From positions 3,437,001-3,501,000 of the forward strand of contig JAQFVV010006306.1 in the NCBI GenBank assembly GCA_028023455.1: DNA of 64,000 nucleotides, given 5' to 3'. The position numbers and the translations under genes are program-made. The DNA is from Epiperipatus broadwayi. Its lineage: Eukaryota > Onychophora > Udeonychophora > Euonychophora > Peripatidae. This document shows positions 1 to 12,809 of the stretch, piece after piece (position 1 is the stretch's first letter; every line of letters begins with the position of its first letter). Under the pieces are notes generated by a model. It made no database searches and was not told the origin of the DNA. It was given only the letters and a program-made list of their open reading frames with translations.

Positions 1-2
1 TA

Positions 3-119
3 AGAAAGTGTGCAGGAGTGATGTGGAGAAGAGAAGCTAAAGATCAGAAAAGATGGATTGAACTTGGAGAGACCTTCATCCTGCAGTGGATTGATAATGG
101 TTGATGATGATGATGATGA
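3..119 (+). mobile_element. 3' end of an RTE-like LINE with TGA-repeat tail
   Basis: An open frame runs from position 3 to a TGA at 102-104. It reads RKCAGVMWRREAKDQKRW followed by IELGETF and ends IDNG. This matches the extreme C-terminus of the endonuclease/reverse-transcriptase ORF of RTE-like LINEs. A (TGA)n microsatellite tail follows immediately, as is usual for this class. The same C-terminus and tail occur on the opposite strand at 26203-26680, so it is a dispersed family. The copy is cut by the window edge and presumably 5'-truncated. Confidence 0.72.
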
Positions 120-129
120 ATTTTTTTAT

Positions 130-345
130 CTACGATCACAGAGGCAAAACTTTCCATACAGGAGTGCCACTCAGTGCAAGCCAGAGTAATCAATGGATAT
201 AGGAAGGTTTGTGCATAAAATCCCTATCTATTGCCTACTCATCCAATATCCTCAGACTATTTCTAGCTTGTGGCTTTCATCAGTGAGCATGAAGAATGGT
301 GATCATGTGATGTTTGATGGTTTCTCTATGATCAGTAGAAATCAA
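130..345 (-). mobile_element. Family A hammerhead-bearing repeat, partial
   Basis: The stretch is homologous, in reverse orientation, to the family A monomers at 58.0-58.8 kb and 63.1-63.9 kb. Shared landmarks are the 'gcaaaact..ccata' end, the 'gtgcataaaatccc' block and the 'gtgatcatgtgatg' end. Its middle is deleted: the sequence jumps from the ribozyme (CTCA just 5' of CTGATGA) straight to the distal end of the monomer. Confidence 0.6.
249..287 (-). ncRNA. Hammerhead ribozyme motif, family A (truncated helix I)
   Basis: On the minus strand: CTCA, then CTGATGA, a 13-nt helix II region (AAGCCACAAGCTA), GAAA, then TAGTC and TGAGGA. Helix I is CUCA/UGAG, cut short by the internal deletion. 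Helix III would be the minimal type, but the usual C after GAAA has become absent or U here, so this copy is probably weakened. Confidence 0.42.
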
Positions 346-780
346 TTTAACAATCATTGAAAACACTTTTAATGTATTAGATAATTATGATAGTCCATAC
401 TAATTATAGTAATCTTGTCTATCCACTTAATATTTTATAAAGTGAACTATAGATACATCTTTCGTATAGTCTAATATAACACTATCATATTTCTCCAAGT
501 TTTTCTCCAGGAGTTTTAGCTTTTTTATTTTTTAAGATCATGTAGAACTATTTAACTATACTATCTGGATACTTTCCCAAATGATTTAGTAGATAAAATA
601 GATATATAATTAAAAGTCAACATCTCACACATTATATCATTATTGGAATAAAGATCAAAATACCCCACCTATTCAAAATATCATTATCATTGTCATATCT
701 CACCTTGCCATCAGAAGTGGATTAGACTAGATTGTGATCGGATTAAGAATTCATTGCCACTAGCCAAAGAGCAAACAGAT
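345..780. other. No gene seen
   Basis: AT-rich sequence without a convincing open frame or recognisable repeat. Base composition becomes more balanced from about 700 onward, leading into the promoter-like block. Confidence 0.5.
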
Positions 781-790
781 AGATAAAATT

Positions 791-1005
791 CAGCCAATGA
801 TTAGTATGAGCCAATAGGCAGTGATGCTCTCTGAGTCTGATTGCTTCCAGTAGGATTTGGCAATAAATAGTCGGCCTTTTTGGAGGTAAGGCAGAGAACA
901 TTTGTCTAACCTAAGCGATGGTACACGTTTTCCTTAGAAACCTCTATTAACAGCGAGTGTTTCCCTGCTAGCCATTACGCTATCAGTCTATGCAGTGAGG
1001 TAAGT
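791..1005 (+). promoter_or_regulatory. Possible CCAAT/TATA promoter with a non-coding first exon
   Basis: Two CCAAT boxes (794-798 and 811-815) lie about 50 bp upstream of a TATA-like ATAAATA (863-869). That spacing would place initiation near 893-897. A consensus donor, GAG|GTAAGT, follows at 999/1000. The block is clearly less AT-rich than its surroundings. It could be an alternative upstream promoter and 5' UTR exon of the SNARE gene that starts coding at 1728. It could equally be an old repeat. This is inference from motif layout only. Confidence 0.25.
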
Positions 1006-1617
1006 CCACAATAGGACTGGAATCTGCCAAGACCAAGGCTGACTCGAGGCAAGCTGTCTGGTACAGCCGGAATAGTCATTAGACAAACTCACAAGGCAGA
1101 CTATTATATTCAGCTGGAAATGAGTCAAGTCCTTCAGACACAACCAGCCCTGCATTAATTGAGACTATATACCAGGCAGTATATTCATTGATTGTATATT
1201 ATGTAAATATATTTAGTCCTAACAAATTATACTAATTAAACTTCAGACCAAACATAACAGTCATCATATGATAGAATGTCATTAACGAATTTATTAGATT
1301 ATGATACTCCACTTATTATATTCAACGCATCAAAAATATAACTTAAAGCATTCATGATCAAATCAGACATTCGCTGATCGTGATTCAAATAGAGTACAAT
1401 TTGAAAAATTTTATACCACGGAGTTTGTGTTTTGCTATTTTTGTTTTAGTTAATAATAAAAATTCTTTCTCTATATTTAAAATGTTTTACATAATTTTAA
1501 AATGTATGTATGCTTGCGATCAAAATTCAAACAATCACTAACATCAACATTTTCTTAAATTATTATTTTCAAATTTAAATATTCCTTACACAGTCTTAAA
1601 TTATCTTGTTCATATGC

Positions 1618-1632
1618 TCAGTAGGTGGCAGT
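1618..1632 (+). promoter_or_regulatory. CTCF-like site upstream of VTI1A exon 1
   Basis: TCAGTAGGTGGCAGT fits the bilaterian CTCF consensus CCASYAGRKGGCRSY at 14 of 15 positions (the first C is T). It lies 96 bp upstream of the start codon. No binding can be shown from sequence alone. Confidence 0.35.
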
Positions 1633-1727
1633 TTATTCGTACAAACCCTGAACTTCCTACAAGTTAAAAGAGTAGGCAGACGAATTTATTAAATTGTTAC
1701 TTTATTTACAAAATAAGAAAATAAACA

Positions 1728-1824
1728 ATGTCTTCGGAAAAATTTGAAAATCTAGAAGAAGAATTGAATAGTATTCGAGATGACATAAAGTTAAGGATTA
1801 ATGAAGTATCCCGATATTTTGGAG
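1728..1824 (+). CDS. vti1a: VTI1A-like Qb-SNARE, coding exon 1
   Basis: This exon encodes the first 32 residues plus one base of the next codon, beginning MSSEKFENLEEEL and continuing as a charged amphipathic helix. Vti1 proteins are Qb-SNAREs that act in fusion at the trans-Golgi network and endosomes. This piece is the start of their N-terminal three-helix domain. Animal VTI1A likewise starts MSS-F-x-x-Y/L-E with a similar helix. The start is supported by an in-frame TAA two codons upstream (1722-1724) and by the conserved MSS start. The exon ends at the donor G|GTAAGG (phase 1). Joined to exon 2 at 44138 the frame stays open and the family similarity continues, which is the main support. 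It was too short to stand out as an open frame by itself. VTI1B is a less likely alternative because its N-terminus is longer and different. Confidence 0.78.
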
Positions 1825-1839
1825 GTAAGGTAGCAAATT

Positions 1840-4800
1840 AGTCATTTATTAATGTTTACGTTATTAGCTATAGGTTGTTGCAAGCCTTTCTCTGTGTACT
1901 AGTTAAGTATAAACATGATTAAGTTTAAGTTAACGTGAATCGGTTTTTTTTTTTTCGTTTGACTTTTATTGTTATTGTCATCATTATTTTAGTACATATC
2001 ACGAAAAGGCATAATCATTTGTGTACACGTAATTTAATATATTAATTTGCAAGTGATTATAAAGGTAAAACAATTCAATTTTATTATATCATATAAGTGA
2101 ATCGTTCTCTCATTGAGGATAAATTTGTATAATTTAAAATAATTTTTCAATTAAATATTTTTATACAATGAATCCTTCTTACATCTATACTTTTAAATGT
2201 GCATTACATACGGTACTATGTGGTGTTCTGCACCAAGTTACTTTCTGCCCCAAAAGAAACTACCAGAAAAATTAGAGTAAAAAAAAAAAAAAAGTTAATT
2301 TAAAATTTCCATTCAAATTACAGTCATGCTGTTATATTTTTATCCAGAGAAAGGCATTTTGCAGTAAAATATCAATGTAAATGGTCATATACAGTCATAA
2401 TATGAAACTCATAATTAATATATGTACACACATTACTATGACAATTAAATTAGGAAAATTGAAAGAGAAACCATTATTATATATGTCAATTTTGATTTAA
2501 ATATTACATTTATATAATTAAATTACCGTATAAATGTTATGGACAATGATTATTACTCGCATAAGGGATGAGAAAATATCAACTAACATTGATTCAAACA
2601 TATGATCACTAATGCGACTTCACTCAAGTTTATGACATGACTCACTATTACAAATGTGACCAGATATAATTAAAATGAAAAAGGACATTAATGCAATGAT
2701 ATACGTAGAAAAATATAAATCCTATGCAACAGTCGAAAAATGCTAAGCTGTTTTCAAGATTGTCATTTTTTTTTGTATTATATATAGAGTTTTAATTTTT
2801 CTCACCCTTTGCATGGGATATAAATGTATATAATGTTGATATATTCAGGGCCATGCAGTCAGTTGGCAGCTGAATAATTACATTTTTTAAATAAAAGAAA
2901 ATAACCAAAGTTTAAATAAATTTCAGGAGTTTATTTATTCAGAATAATACTAATAATTAGTAAAGGATTAGCAACTTGCTATTTGCCAGTTGAGAACAAG
3001 ATCACATAGATATCTTAACAGTTAATATCTCCTTGAAGATTTAATATGTATACAGTCTCTAATTCTGAGTTTGCAGTTCTATAATTTTGTAAGCACATTA
3101 CAGCTCACACACATTATTCTGAGATAGTCAAAGTGGATTCTTGACTAGAGCTCTTTATTAATTTCTCTAGCAACAGAACACAACTCCACTCAGTATTCAA
3201 TACATCATTTTTCTGCACTTATTTTACATTAGTACTCTGATTTAATTCTTCTATAGACTCTTTTCAATTTTGCTAATTTGCATAAAGTAAGACTTACTGA
3301 TATGCAAATTAGGCTATTGCTTCTTGCAGTAAACAAATTTTCTTTTCTGCATATCATTTTTTATTTCTGGAGATTTCTGACATTGTTTATACTGACCAGC
3401 CTGTACACACACTTATCACTTTATTAATAAAGATATATGTATATATATACACATCCAGTTAATGTACAACAAATGTAAACCACATTTCTTTTTCTTTTGT
3501 TTATATTCTCATAGTCTCCATCTTACTCTATCCTATGTATGTGATACTAAGTGCTGTTTTGTAAACTGTTAATTTAATAAAACCTTTTGAAACTAAATGT
3601 TATGCACGGTCTGTCCCAGTAAAATTAACTCATGTGGAATAAAACACAACTGTTATTTACATTATAACACTGGAAATGATTGTAAAACTGTTTGAAGCAG
3701 CTCTTAAAGTCTTCTGCAAGAATCGTCTGCAGAAACATTGTCGCAAGCTTCTGGATGTCCTGAATTATATTATGATGTATTCATTTCATGGTATTGTGAA
3801 AATAGCCGAAAGTCTCTGAAAGCTAAATCAGAAGATGAGAAAATGAATCCTAAATTTTTTTCAAAATGATTGATTTTGTTTTATATAATATAATAGTGGT
3901 TTGACCAAGATGCGTAACTATTTATTTGATCTCTAAGCATTATATTAATTATTTTTATTGGTGATTTGATAAAATTAGATGAATAAAAAGGCACCGATTT
4001 TATTACATAACTTGCTAATTAAAGGTTCATTTAGCTTAGGATATATCTTAGTTATTGTGGCATTTAATGAAAATGTTTTTGAATCAGTTTGACAGAATTA
4101 GATTTGCATAGTATTATATATGTGTGTGTTTGTATTTTTTTAAACATTAATATTAATTTTGTATGCAATCATTATTCTTTGAGTGTAACATTTTTCTAAT
4201 AAATTAAGTATTTATTAGATAGCATTTGATGCATTGATCACTGACTAAGTTGAAAATTATATTTCTTTATATAATTTTTTTTTGTATTGATAAGTGGAAT
4301 TAAGAATAAAATTATCTAAAGAATTATTATAAATATGATAAAGAGACACCACATAATAGATGAAGAAAGTTGCAAAATGATGATGCTGATGATGAGTAGT
4401 TGACAGTTGCAATTAATATTCTAGATATAAAGTAGCATTTTACTAATGATGCATTATATTCATATATCATAGGTTTTTGAACATCAAATGTTATTTCTGA
4501 ATGTATTTATTCTCCGCATAAGTCTATTGATACGACTTCTTACAAGAAATCATGAATAGGTCTGCTAATAGATCTAAATTATATAAAGATTATATAACTG
4601 AGATGATCTTTCAAAAAGTTTAAAGCAATCGATCAGCCTTACAGTGGAGATGGCTGTAGGTGTTGTGCACATTACAAAATTGAAAATCAAATAATTATAG
4701 GGATCAAAACTAAGGTGTATCACAATTCCTTATCATTGCATCATAGTCTCTGATCTTCTTCTCTTTAGTATGGCATTTATTTTGAAAATGAAAATGAGCA

Positions 4801-5440
4801 GATATTTGTTTACTATATCTATTATTTCAGGATAAGGTTTATCTTTCAGCTTTTGATTTTTTTACAATAACATAGATTTATATCATTCCCTGACCTATTA
4901 CATAAAGTAGGATAGACTATCTTAATAGCACCACTCTTAATATTATTTTGAAGAATATTTTTTTTTACTCAACCTAAATATAATAGTCATTCTGTCAGAG
5001 CATTTACACGAAATTCAGATACATTTACTTGAATTACTGTTTTATTTTTCACTTTAGGATTTAATTTAATATATACATGTATTAATTTACTGTATATATT
5101 TTTAAGTTAATTTTTTTATTTTAAACTACTGTGGGTTAATCTCGGCATCACTATTCTTGGGTCAGATATGATCTGATCTGACTGGTCATTTTATTGCTTA
5201 TCTATTAGTTCTACTATATACCATTAACCTGGCACACTAACGTCAATTTTTTGCTACTTGACTGTTCACTGCTTCAAATTTTATCCGTTTCTTTAATTGG
5301 TCAAAGTTTATTTTACAGCTCATCTATTTTTATTTGTGTATTGAACTATTACTTGAAGTCTTAATCCTCTGATGTTCAAACATAAAAAATTAATTTCTAA
5401 ACTAAGATTTAGGTTATACTATTTATGTTTAACATATGTG
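1840..5440. other. AT-rich intronic sequence, nothing recognised
   Basis: Long AT-rich stretch with homopolymer runs (for example A at 2280-2294) and TA-rich microsatellites near 3430 and 5635. There is no open frame of note, no terminal repeats and no recognised element. Confidence 0.5.
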
Positions 5441-5448
5441 TATATCAA

Positions 5449-6315
5449 ACATCAAATCACCCTCACAAACATTAAGAAATTTCAGCTACGCCCTCTGAAT
5501 AAATATATAAATAAGTCTGACTCTTAAGCAGCCATTTCTTTTTGGACTGTCTACTTAAGAATTGGACTTTCATATATAATAATAATCAGAAAATAATAGA
5601 TTCTTCCAACAACTATATAAAGATCAAATTTATATATATATATAAAAAGCCTTTTTCAGCACCTGATTTGGTGGCCTTTTCACATGTTAATAATCTATTA
5701 TGTTAATGAACCATTACAGACATAAAACCATCTAGTGTTCAATAATGAAATTAAAACAACCAATATAAATCATTAAAATAAATCAAAACTTATAAAACCT
5801 GATTTGGTGGCCTTTTCAAATGTTAATAATCTATTATGTTAACAAACTATTACAGACATAAAACCATATAGTGTTAAATAATGAAATTAAAACAACCAAT
5901 ACCAATATAAATCATTAAAATAAATCAAAACCTTTTGATTTATTTGTTGTATTGGTATTGGTTGTTTTAATTTCATAAATGAACACTGTTTTGATTTATT
6001 TTTATGATTTATATTGGTGGTTTTAATTTCATTATTGAACACTGGATGGTTTTATGTCTGTAATTGTTTGTTTACATAATAGATTATTAATATTTGAAAA
6101 GGGCACCAAATTAGGTGCTAAAAAAGGCTTTTTATGTATATAAAAAAATTTGATATTTATATAGCTGTTGTAAGAATTTATTATTTTCTGATTATTATTT
6201 TATGGAAGAACAGCATAAAGATATTTATTCTTTTCCAATTTGATGATTTTTATATATTTATTCACTGAGAATGTAGCTGAAATTTCTTAATGTTTTTGGA
6301 GAGTGATTTGGTATT
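5449..6315. repeat. Large foldback with internal tandem duplication
   Basis: The left half (about 5449-5938) is the reverse complement, imperfectly, of the right half (about 5945-6315). Matching blocks include 'cattaagaaatttcagctac', 'taataatctattatgtta' and 'aaccaataccaatataaat'. The arms meet almost without a spacer near 5940. The left arm carries a 136-bp tandem duplication of the CCTGATTTGGTGGCC block (5661 and 5797); the right arm has one copy. It is probably a foldback or MITE-like element; no coding capacity is visible. Confidence 0.65.
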
Positions 6316-6339
6316 TAATTATGCACTGGGATTATTTTA

Positions 6340-6690
6340 TATATATTGTAACAGAATAAAAATGAGAGTATGCTCTTCTTTTAATGTCTCACAGATTTGG
6401 GAGCCATTTGTAACTGGATAACTATAATGATTATGGGAAATGAAAACTTTAATATAATCTGAATGAAAATATAGCCCAATCATTGTCACCATTTGCAAGT
6501 GAATAAAAATATACTCGGAAGTTGAACGCCATTTATAACAGAATAAAATTATGGATCATACTCTATCCTGAGTCATAGCCTAATTATTGAACACCATTTG
6601 CAACAATAAAAATATGAACCAAGGCAGAACAATCCTAATTTAATAATGCCCATGAATTGTAGCATCATTTGTAACAGAATGAAAATAATA
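6340..6690 (+). repeat. Degenerate minisatellite with CATTTGTAACAGAATAAAAAT units
   Basis: A motif close to CCATTTGTAACAGAATAAAA recurs near 6342, 6410, 6490, 6530, 6591 and 6665, spaced about 40-80 bp. The units are diverged, so this is an old array. It adjoins the foldback. Confidence 0.5.
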
Positions 6691-7371
6691 AACTAAGCCA
6701 AAGTGAATATCAATCAATGAGTAGCAATCTAACACCTAATTCAATAAAACAATGATAATAATTTTTGCTGTAAGCTTGCAAATTCAAATAGCATTTAGAA
6801 TGAATAGAAAACAAGCAAAATCATTATTTCAAACTACCCTAAAATATGATCGTTATTTTCTATAAATCAAAGATAAAACAATAAAACCGAATATCATTAT
6901 CTTATTATCACTGATCGATGCTTATTCTATAAACCACGTATAATAGAATAAAAATAATAAAGAATTAGACAGAGATTAATTTTAATATTTCCTTATGAAT
7001 CAAAACACTTATAATTAATTACACAAACTTATGCTGAAAGTTAAATATTATTCATATTTATTTAAACAAAATAATTCATGGATGGATGAGATAATAATTT
7101 TAATATGCCTTTCAAATTTGAAATATCAATGATGTCTAAATAAATATGTAACTCAATAATTGATTTCTAATACGAACTCAGCTATACTATTCCATTAATA
7201 TCAATATACTCTTATTAACTAAGTTGATTATAATAAGATTAAATACAATAATAATACAAAATCAATTAATCTAACATATCTTTCCACTTTTATCAACTTA
7301 AAATATTATAAAATAAAACAATCCTATTAAATAACCTTAAGATTTTCGATATCCAATCATAGCAATATATA
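6690..7371. other. AT-rich sequence hosting the 7380 transposon insertion
   Basis: No gene seen. It forms the left flank of the DNA transposon and includes the left copy of its 8-bp target duplication at 7372-7379. Confidence 0.5.
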
Positions 7372-9882
7372 AAATAAACGGTTGTTTTCTCATCCCTGGT
7401 GTTCGCCTCGAGATGCCGCTATTTCTAGGTAAATTCCTAGAAATATAACATTTCACCGGCATTCACCCAACAAACAAGGAAATTTTCTATGCTATAATTG
7501 CAGAAAAAGAGTTCTCACGTTATGTTGGGCGGCAACAGAAGCCAACACAAAGAGACTTCTTTCTATGATAAAACACAGAAAGAGTTCCCGACGATGGCTG
7601 CCGGTTATGGCTTTTTTCTATGCTAAAAGCAAAGAGAAATGCCTTTATTGGCTGCTGTAGTTGATTTTTTTATTCATTTTATCATAATCTTCAAATATCT
7701 ATTATCTCTGTAGTTTCGTGTGAGAGTGTGTGTATTTGAGCCAGTTGTAGTTTTTTAAAATTTGATTAGACATATTTTTTTAATGTGATGTAACTTACTT
7801 TAGTGTTGTAAGTTTATTAATAATGACGTGAAGCTTCCATGAGGAATGTGTAACCCTCAAAAAGTCATTTGAAAGGGTACAAGCTAGCATTTATTTGACA
7901 ATCCCGCGACAAATAATGTTCTCGTGAGAATTCGTTCAATAACAAGTAAGATGGCTGCCACCTCTAATTCGGGAGTATTTGAAGCTGTGGGAATTGCCAT
8001 CAACTGAAGCCAGCGCTGTGGCATATTTGCAAAATAAAAATATGCTGTTGAAACAGAAAAAAGTTTCTTTGTGGTGAGGAAATGTGAATTCATGCTAATA
8101 AAGATCTGTTATGTCCGCCAGTTATATATAATACTCGCTGGCGAACAATCTATGCAGTAAGCCAACCTTGCCCTGCCTATATATGCGTACAAGAATCATA
8201 ATCCTTGAGACTAACGCCAGTAGAATAAAAAAAGCAGATTTAATTACAATACACTAATATGTACATATTTACACGAATACATTAAAACAATCATTATACA
8301 TTTAGATCAACAAAACCCGAAGGTATACCAAAATAAGAAGAATAAAGATCTATGCGACCTACTTTATAGTCCCTATTATGCTGACTATTGGACGTTCGGA
8401 GGCCAGCAGTCCGCTATCATGCTAAATAAGCAACATTCTGCACCTTTCGCAGTTCATCTGCATCAGGTAGAACTCCCAGTTTGCCGATGCTTTACACTTG
8501 CACTTATTTCACCAGTTCTGATTTTTCTGGATTTGATTGGTCAAATCTTGTCCGTCCTGGTCGGACCAATCCCTCCCAGTTTACTTGCAGAAGCAGATTT
8601 AGACTTACGTTTACTTTGATTGATTACCCCTTTTGCAGCCCGATTACTTTTTTAATTATTCATCTTGTTTATCTGCAAAGTTCCTTCATTAATTAATCTT
8701 CCTATCTAAAAGGATTTTTTTTTTTTTTGCTGTTTTACAAAATAACACAGCTATTAAAGTCTAAGATGATTTTAAATTAACAAAGTATTTTTATGTTCAT
8801 ATATATATAACTTGCATATGTATATGCGACAATTGATACACGTACATACGATTAAATATTAAGTCCCCATTTACTATTATTATTTTGTGTGTATTTTAAT
8901 TATACACCTACGTAACAATACTTCCCCCAAGTTCAAAGATTATTTGTTAGTCTTCGAACTTAACATGTAATCATTTAAATATTTGTGAGGGTTTATTTTC
9001 CTTTTTAGTTGTTGCCGTGAATTATTTTCCATTTGTAGTGATGTATGTGTATCATTAAAACACACAAAAAATAATAATAGTAAATGTATAAATTACATTA
9101 CTTTTTATAGATTTATAATTACGTATTGCTTTTTAAAAAAGTTATTGATTTACTCTTGAAAAAAATACCGTAACTTTAAAAAGACACACATAAAGTCAAA
9201 AAAAAATTAGAAAAACACCGTAACTTTAAAGACACACACACAAACTAAAAAACAATATAAGATTAATAAACATTTACTTATTACATATTGCTTTTTAATA
9301 AAATGATTTATTTACTCTTGAAAAAAATACCGTAACTTTAAAAAGACACACATAAAGTAAAAAAAAAATAGAAAAACACCGTAACTTTAAAGACACACAC
9401 ACAAACTAAAAAACAATATAAGATTAATAAACATTTACAAAAATGAAAGACTAACATCATATAATAGTATTAGTTACTAGAATATTTTATTAGAAATCTA
9501 ATAAATCAGATCTTTTTATATCAAATCAATCACACAGGTCTGGCCCCGGAATCGTTATATGTATATGTTTTTGATTAGTACCGTAACTTTAAAAAGACAC
9601 ACATAAAGTAAAAAAAAAATAGAAAAACACCGTAACTTTAAAGACACACACACAAACTAAAAAACAATATAAGATTAATAAACATTTACAAAAATGAAAG
9701 ACTAACATCATATAATAGTATTAGTTACTAGAATATTTTATTAGAAATCGAATAAATCAGATCTTTTTATATCAAATAAATCACACAGGTCCAGCCCTGG
9801 AATCATTATATGTATATGTTTTTGATTAGCATCAACGCCATCCTGCGGTGAACATCAGGGATGAGAAAACAACCAAATAAAC
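7372..9882. mobile_element. Non-autonomous DNA transposon, 2.5 kb, with 8-bp target duplication
   Basis: Element 7380-9874 is flanked on both sides by AAATAAAC (7372-7379 and 9875-9882). The terminal inverted repeats begin with 19 identical bases, GGTTGTTTTCTCATCCCTG, and continue imperfectly to about 37 bp. An 8-bp duplication is typical of hAT, P and Merlin superfamilies; the GG start slightly favours Merlin, but no transposase is recognisable inside. The interior is less AT-rich at 7380-8600, with short unassigned open frames, and ends in a repeated AT-rich block. I regard it as a non-autonomous derivative. Confidence 0.8.
9118..9829 (+). repeat. Nested tandem duplications inside the 7380-9874 transposon
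   Basis: The motif ACCGTAACTTTAAA(AA)GACACACA occurs six times as three pairs. One duplication has a 162-bp period (9118 and 9280). A second, almost perfect 251-bp duplication covers 9328-9578 and 9579-9829. The near identity of the 251-bp copies suggests it arose recently relative to the element. Confidence 0.75.
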
Positions 9883-12800
9883 AATAGATTCCTATTTGAT
9901 GCTTACTCGTACACAGTTGACAAATCATATCCACTTATTCTTCAGTTTAATAAAGCTAAATTGTTAAAATTTTAGACTATAATTATCGAAACATATGAAA
10001 GATTGTTTGTGTTATAATCAAATAATAATATTAAAAATTGATATTTAAACTGAATTTATGATTTGCATCAATGAACTTATTAAATATAATTAAAGCAAAT
10101 CATTTTAATTTGTATCAGAGTAAAATATATTATTATTACCAGCTCTATAACTGAATAAGATTATGATCTTTATGATTACATCATAAACAGTAATTTAAAG
10201 TGAGTGGTCTATCCTCATGCTTTCATTTCCAATACTAATTTAATGTAATATTCACTTTAATAATGATTTAAAATAAAATATGCAAACATTTAATTGAAAT
10301 TACCTTTACTCATCTTCAATGATTATCATATTAGTACCTTTGCCAATCATCAAATCAATTCATATATAATTTCTATCTTAATATAACTGTTATTTGGTAC
10401 TAACAAAATGATTACAATAAATTTCTAATTACTCATTACATATTTAAGAATGTCAAATCAATTAATTTATTGTTATATAGGAATCTATACCTGTTCAGAT
10501 AATAAACATTAAATTCAATATAAAGAAAATATTTAATTATATTATTAACAAATGGATATAAATTAAAATCAAAATATATATATGGCAAATAAACATTTAA
10601 AATATATATATGATTTGATTATGCTTTAAACAATAGGTTTTCAATTGATATTAATTCTTAAATTAAATAGGTGATTGTATATTGAACTTTACCCATAAAA
10701 TACTGAAACTAAAAATGTATATTTATGTAATGCAGATGTATTGTGACATAATATAAGTCAAGGACATTCTTAATCCTCATATATATAAATATAGTTAATG
10801 GAAATAAAAATATACTAAAGATGAATTTACCCATTCATTCACATTATTTTAAGAGAACAAAATAAAAATAAATATATGAGATTAATTTATAATCGAAGAA
10901 TAGGAAGATCAATATTTTTTAAGATTAAAATAATAATTATTAAGTTATGAAATATAAATTTGAAATTAGAAAAACATAACTCTCTTATACTTTAAGCATG
11001 TAAATAAATCTCTACTTAATTTAAATTATATTATCATTTATAGTAATATACACTATACAGTTATATATATATTAATAATAATGATATATAGAATAGCAAA
11101 CAACCTGAGTAATTGTCTTATAAGATATTCCCAAAATATCATAGTTCTAATGTTAATTTCTTAAACCACAATCCAACAAGGTTTCATTATTCCAAAGACG
11201 GCAAAAATTATCGTGAAAAGCTATTGGCTTCAAAGCACATTTTATTAATTTTGATATTTACTATATATCTAAATTATCTTTTCATTCAGCAGATATTTAA
11301 TCTATATAATCTTATATGTGTGCAAACACTAATTTATATCCACAATGATGCAATGTAGATATTCTTTCATTTAGCAACTAATTAATTCATAAAACCTTAC
11401 AAGTGAACAGATGCTAGTTTCATCCATGACGATGCTATGGACATTGAACCAATTTCTATCTTGTGTATAAATAATCCATCAAGCTCATAAAATTATATCA
11501 GCAGGTTAACATAATCTTTGGGTACATCTTTGGTTGTTAGCATTTACTTCATCGTTGAAAAGTAGCTAATATCCTTTTTTTTTGAAAAAAAAAAAGCAAA
11601 GAAATATTCCATGATTATTTTTAAATGCTTTGAATTAATTTTCGTTCTTTCAATAAATTCTCATCTCTCACAAATTTGATGATCCTGTCCAATTAAAAGA
11701 TGATTATTATTGCATTCATCTCATCATTCTATTCATTTAATAATCATATACTTTTAAAAATAAATTAAAAAAATCATATGAGATAACTTAGGTTCACTTC
11801 CATTCAAGCTAAGATACGAGAGAGATCATTTAACCTGCTTAGTTCTATTTATAAACTTTTTCCATTGATGTAAGAGAAACTGTAACAATGCTCTGTTATT
11901 AACTCTTTGGGCAAGTTCAGTCTGCGTGTCATAAATAAAAATCTTATTCCGTAAAATAATGACAAATAATATACAACACCTACGTCTCAAAATATTTATA
12001 GTATTCTTTTATTTTAATATAAACTAAACAATTCAGATTACGTTCTCACCATACTGTACTAGAAATATATTTTTATGCATATCTTTCAAATATAATATTA
12101 TACAAGTAAAATAACGAACATACCTGAGACATTAAATATTTAGATGCATTGTGTGTAATCTGCTATTGGGAATGCAGTATTGAAAATACATATAATAAAA
12201 AAACAATAATAATTTCATCAGTGCTATAAACTTTAATATTTACACATTCATTTTTAAAATGAATAAAGTCAATTTACACTTTTTACAACTACAATTAATA
12301 ATAAACATTTCTTTCTCCAATATTATGTTGTCATAGCAACATAGTCCAATGCAGTCCAGGTTAATATATTCACTATTAAAATCAAACCCTTCACTTTTTT
12401 TTTTTTTTACAATTGACTTTACATTACATATTGAAATTTATTTCAAATTTTAGTAGACACAATGTATATAATGAAGATAATTTACCCATATACATAAATA
12501 CTAGTAAAGACTGATATAGCTGTAAAGAATCCCTATATATATATATATATTTACTGATCTGCAGTAAGGGAATGTACCAGGAGGATTCACTTCAGTAGCT
12601 AACTGCATCATACTAATTGTTTTTCTTCTTTGTCATAGATTGCTTTGATAATTTCTCTTCTCATAGGCTTATATTAATCTCCTTTTAATACTTGAAGCGT
12701 CAATTCTCTGAACACCTGCTTTTCTTTTTATTAGTTATTTAAGCATTAAGAAATTCAATTACTCAAGATTACATTACTTGACATAACTAGAATGAGAGAA
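9883..12800. other. AT-rich intronic sequence, no gene seen
   Basis: Very AT-rich. It holds a TA microsatellite (about 12534-12551), poly-A and poly-T runs, and no convincing coding frame. A short open frame at 11113-11358 has composition typical of random AT-rich DNA. Confidence 0.45.
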
Positions 12801-12809
12801 AGAGGATTT

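Noticed and set aside
9118-9829. Regularly spaced repeats as a CRISPR array
   Set aside because: Units are nested tandem duplications inside a eukaryotic transposon, with no spacer structure.
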